Shown here piece by piece: positions 62,350-64,000 of a stretch of DNA of 64,000 bases. The first letter of the stretch is position 1, and every line of letters starts with the position of its first letter. The notes beneath the pieces are model-generated. The model made no database searches and was not told the origin of the DNA. It saw only the letters and a program-made list of their open reading frames with translations. A program made the position numbers and the translations under genes. Source of the stretch: Methylobacterium sp. CB376 (GTDB taxonomy: Bacteria; Pseudomonadota; Alphaproteobacteria; Rhizobiales; Beijerinckiaceae); the NCBI RefSeq assembly GCF_029714205.1, contig NZ_CP121648.1, forward strand, positions 2,870,001 to 2,934,000. The letters are read 5' to 3'.

Positions 62350-63984
62350 TCAGGTCGGCTGGCCCTCGGCCTGAGCGGGCTCGGCCTCGGCCTCGTCCTG
62401 CTCGGCCTGCTCGTCCTCGGCGGGCGCCTCCTCCGGGGCCTCGATCCAGCCGGCCCGCACGCGGGCGGCCACGATCATCGCCTCGGCCTCGGCGCGGGAG
62501 AGGTCGAACCCGTCGAGGTAGCCCGGGTGACGCACCGCCTCGGGCCCGCGGCCCTCGGTGTAGCCGACGAGATCGTCGGTGGCGCATCCGGCCAGGTCCT
62601 CGACCGTGCGCACCTCGTTCTCGCCGAGCGCCACCATCATGGGCGTGGTGATGCCGTCGATCTCGCGCAGCTCGTCCTCGACGCCGAGTTCGCGGCGGCG
62701 CGCGTCGTTCTCGGCCTCGATCCGGGCGAGGTATTCCTGGGCCCGGCTCTGGATCTCGGCCCCGGTCTCCTCGTCGAGTCCCTGGATGTTGGCGATGTCG
62801 CCCGGCTCGACGTAGGCGATCTCCTCGACGGAGCGGAAGCCCTCCGCGGCCAGGAGCTGGCCGACCGTCTCGTCGACGTCGAGCGCCTGCATGAAGGTGT
62901 TGGTGCGCTCGACGAACTCCTTCTGCCGGCGCTCGGATTCCTCGGCCTCGGTCAGGATGTCGATGTCCCAGCCGGTGAGCTGGGAGGCGAGCCGCACGTT
63001 CTGGCCGCGGCGGCCGATCGCCAGCGAGAGCTGGTCGTCCGGCACCACCACCTCGATGCGGTCGGCCTCCTCGTCGAGCACGACCTTGACCACCTCGGCC
63101 GGCTGGAGCGCGTTGACGATGAAGGTCGCCTGGTCCTGCGACCACGGGATGATGTCGATCTTCTCGCCCTGCAGCTCGCCGACCACGGCCTGGACGCGCG
63201 AGCCGCGCATGCCGACGCAGGCGCCGACCGGGTCGATCGAGGAGTCGCGCGAGATGACCGCGATCTTGGCGCGCGAGCCCGGATCGCGGGCCACCGCCTT
63301 CACCTCGACGATGCCGTCGTAGATCTCGGGCACCTCCTGGGCGAAGAGCTTCGCCATGAATTGCGGGTGCGAGCGGGACAGGAAGATCTGCGGCCCGCGC
63401 ACCTCGCGGCGCACGTCGAACAGGTAGGCGCGGATGCGGTCCCCCGGCCGGAAGGTCTCGCGCGGGATCGATTCGTCGCGGCGCACGATGCCCTCGCCGC
63501 GGCCGAGATCCACGATGGTGTTGCCGTACTCGACGCGCTTGACGAGGCCGTTCACGATCTCGCCGATGCGGTCCTTGTACTCCTCGTACTGGCGGTCGCG
63601 CTCGGCGTCGCGGACCTTCTGAACGATGACCTGCTTGGCCGACTGGGCGGCGACGCGGCCGAAATCGAAGGGCGGCAGGGTGTCGGCGATGACGTCGCCG
63701 ATCTGGGCTGCCGGGTTGTGCCGGCGGGCGGTCTCGAGGTCGATCTCGCGGGCATCGTTCTCCACCTGCTCCACCACCAGGAGGTGGCGCGAGAGGCGCA
63801 GCGCGCCGGTGCGGGGGTCGATCTCGGCATGGACGTCGGTCTCGGCGCCGTAGCGCGAGCGGGCGGCCTTGGCGATGGCCTCCTCCATCGCCCCGATCAC
63901 GATGGACCGGTCGATGACCTTCTCGCGGGCGACGGCGTCGGCGATCTGGAGCAGTTCGAGTCGGTTGGCGCTGACGACGGCCAT
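62350..63984 (-). CDS. nusA: Transcription termination/antitermination factor NusA
   Basis: The product has 544 residues. The RNA-polymerase-binding N-domain comes first ([20 protein letters not shown] then [20 protein letters not shown]), then the S1 domain ([20 protein letters not shown]), two KH domains ([20 protein letters not shown] and [20 protein letters not shown]), and C-terminal helix-hairpin-helix acidic repeats ([20 protein letters not shown] and [13 protein letters not shown]). The tail is Glu/Ala-rich. ATG 63982-63984 has GGAAGGA upstream. rimP is expected just outside the window. It is the first gene of the visible operon. Confidence 0.96.
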   Translation of the reverse strand: MAVVSANRLELLQIADAVAREKVIDRSIVIGAMEEAIAKAARSRYGAETDVHAEIDPRTGALRLSRHLLVVEQVENDAREIDLETARRHNPAAQIGDVIADTLPPFDFGRVAAQSAKQVIVQKVRDAERDRQYEEYKDRIGEIVNGLVKRVEYGNTIVDLGRGEGIVRRDESIPRETFRPGDRIRAYLFDVRREVRGPQIFLSRSHPQFMAKLFAQEVPEIYDGIVEVKAVARDPGSRAKIAVISRDSSIDPVGACVGMRGSRVQAVVGELQGEKIDIIPWSQDQATFIVNALQPAEVVKVVLDEEADRIEVVVPDDQLSLAIGRRGQNVRLASQLTGWDIDILTEAEESERRQKEFVERTNTFMQALDVDETVGQLLAAEGFRSVEEIAYVEPGDIANIQGLDEETGAEIQSRAQEYLARIEAENDARRRELGVEDELREIDGITTPMMVALGENEVRTVEDLAGCATDDLVGYTEGRGPEAVRHPGYLDGFDLSRAEAEAMIVAARVRAGWIEAPEEAPAEDEQAEQDEAEAEPAQAEGQPT

Positions 63985-64000
63985 GGCTGCTGATCCTTCC

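Noticed and set aside
1..64000. tRNA or rRNA genes
   Set aside because: Intergenic gaps were read for cloverleaf features such as GTTCRANNC and for conserved rRNA strings. None was found, though a covariance search would be the decisive test.

Overview
The window is a GC-rich alphaproteobacterial chromosome segment. The gene complement (formyl-CoA transferase, molybdenum hydroxylases, a fused acyl-CoA-synthetase/acetyltransferase, and promoters of the GGAAC-N16/17-CGTT type used by the general-stress sigma factor EcfG) suggests Methylobacterium or a close relative in the Hyphomicrobiales. This is inferred from gene content and promoter form, without a database search. No rRNA, tRNA, CRISPR array, phage or complete insertion sequence was recognised.

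Layout. 1-4882: the end of an unknown gene, an autotransporter-barrel remnant, a small membrane protein, and a three-gene molybdenum hydroxylase operon (2Fe-2S, FAD, molybdopterin subunits). 5261-7675: an HWE-type PAS histidine kinase and a patatin-like phospholipase. 7834-11310: a compact set of four genes (DUF1989, a YqcI/YcgG haem N-hydroxylase relative, a NPPF methyltransferase and a divergent EgtD-like methyltransferase). The last three overlap head to tail behind an EcfG-like promoter, and a small membrane protein with its own near-perfect EcfG promoter (11559-11897) points back at them. This is the best candidate here for an undescribed pathway. 12072-19140: a zeta-toxin-like P-loop protein, formyl-CoA:oxalate CoA-transferase with a 10-formyl-THF-dependent formyltransferase homologue, a glutathione transferase and a PleC/DivJ-like kinase. 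19369-22129: an IorAB-type oxidoreductase whose large subunit carries a Tat signal. 22242-35037: a UDG-fold protein, a YegD-like Hsp70, ferrochelatase, membrane proteins, a 5'-nucleotidase, Ung, aquaporin, myo-inositol-phosphate synthase, a MaoC hydratase and a parvulin isomerase. 35238-37994: a Pat-type acyl-CoA synthetase/acetyltransferase fusion behind a striking palindrome. 38600-49468: core genes rpsF-rpsR-DUF2232-rplI, dnaB, alr, radA, cvpA and purF. 49473-56574: a chemotaxis receptor, a DHFR-like protein, der, a YfgM-like protein, NnrU and a thioesterase. 56567-63984: the conserved translation operon nusA-ylxR-infB-rbfA-truB, all on the minus strand.

Two sequence-level themes cut across the genes. 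First, five copies of an intergenic palindromic repeat (about 90-150 bp) occur at 645, 6488, 24295, 32938 and 42714. In three of them the terminal TGATCCG supplies the TGA stop codon of a neighbouring gene, and one copy fills the whole gap between yegD-like and hemH. Second, there are many 12-15 bp minisatellites: in-frame 12- or 15-bp units inside three genes, and 13-, 14- and 15-bp units in leaders or intergenic DNA, including a 13-bp array directly before ylxR.
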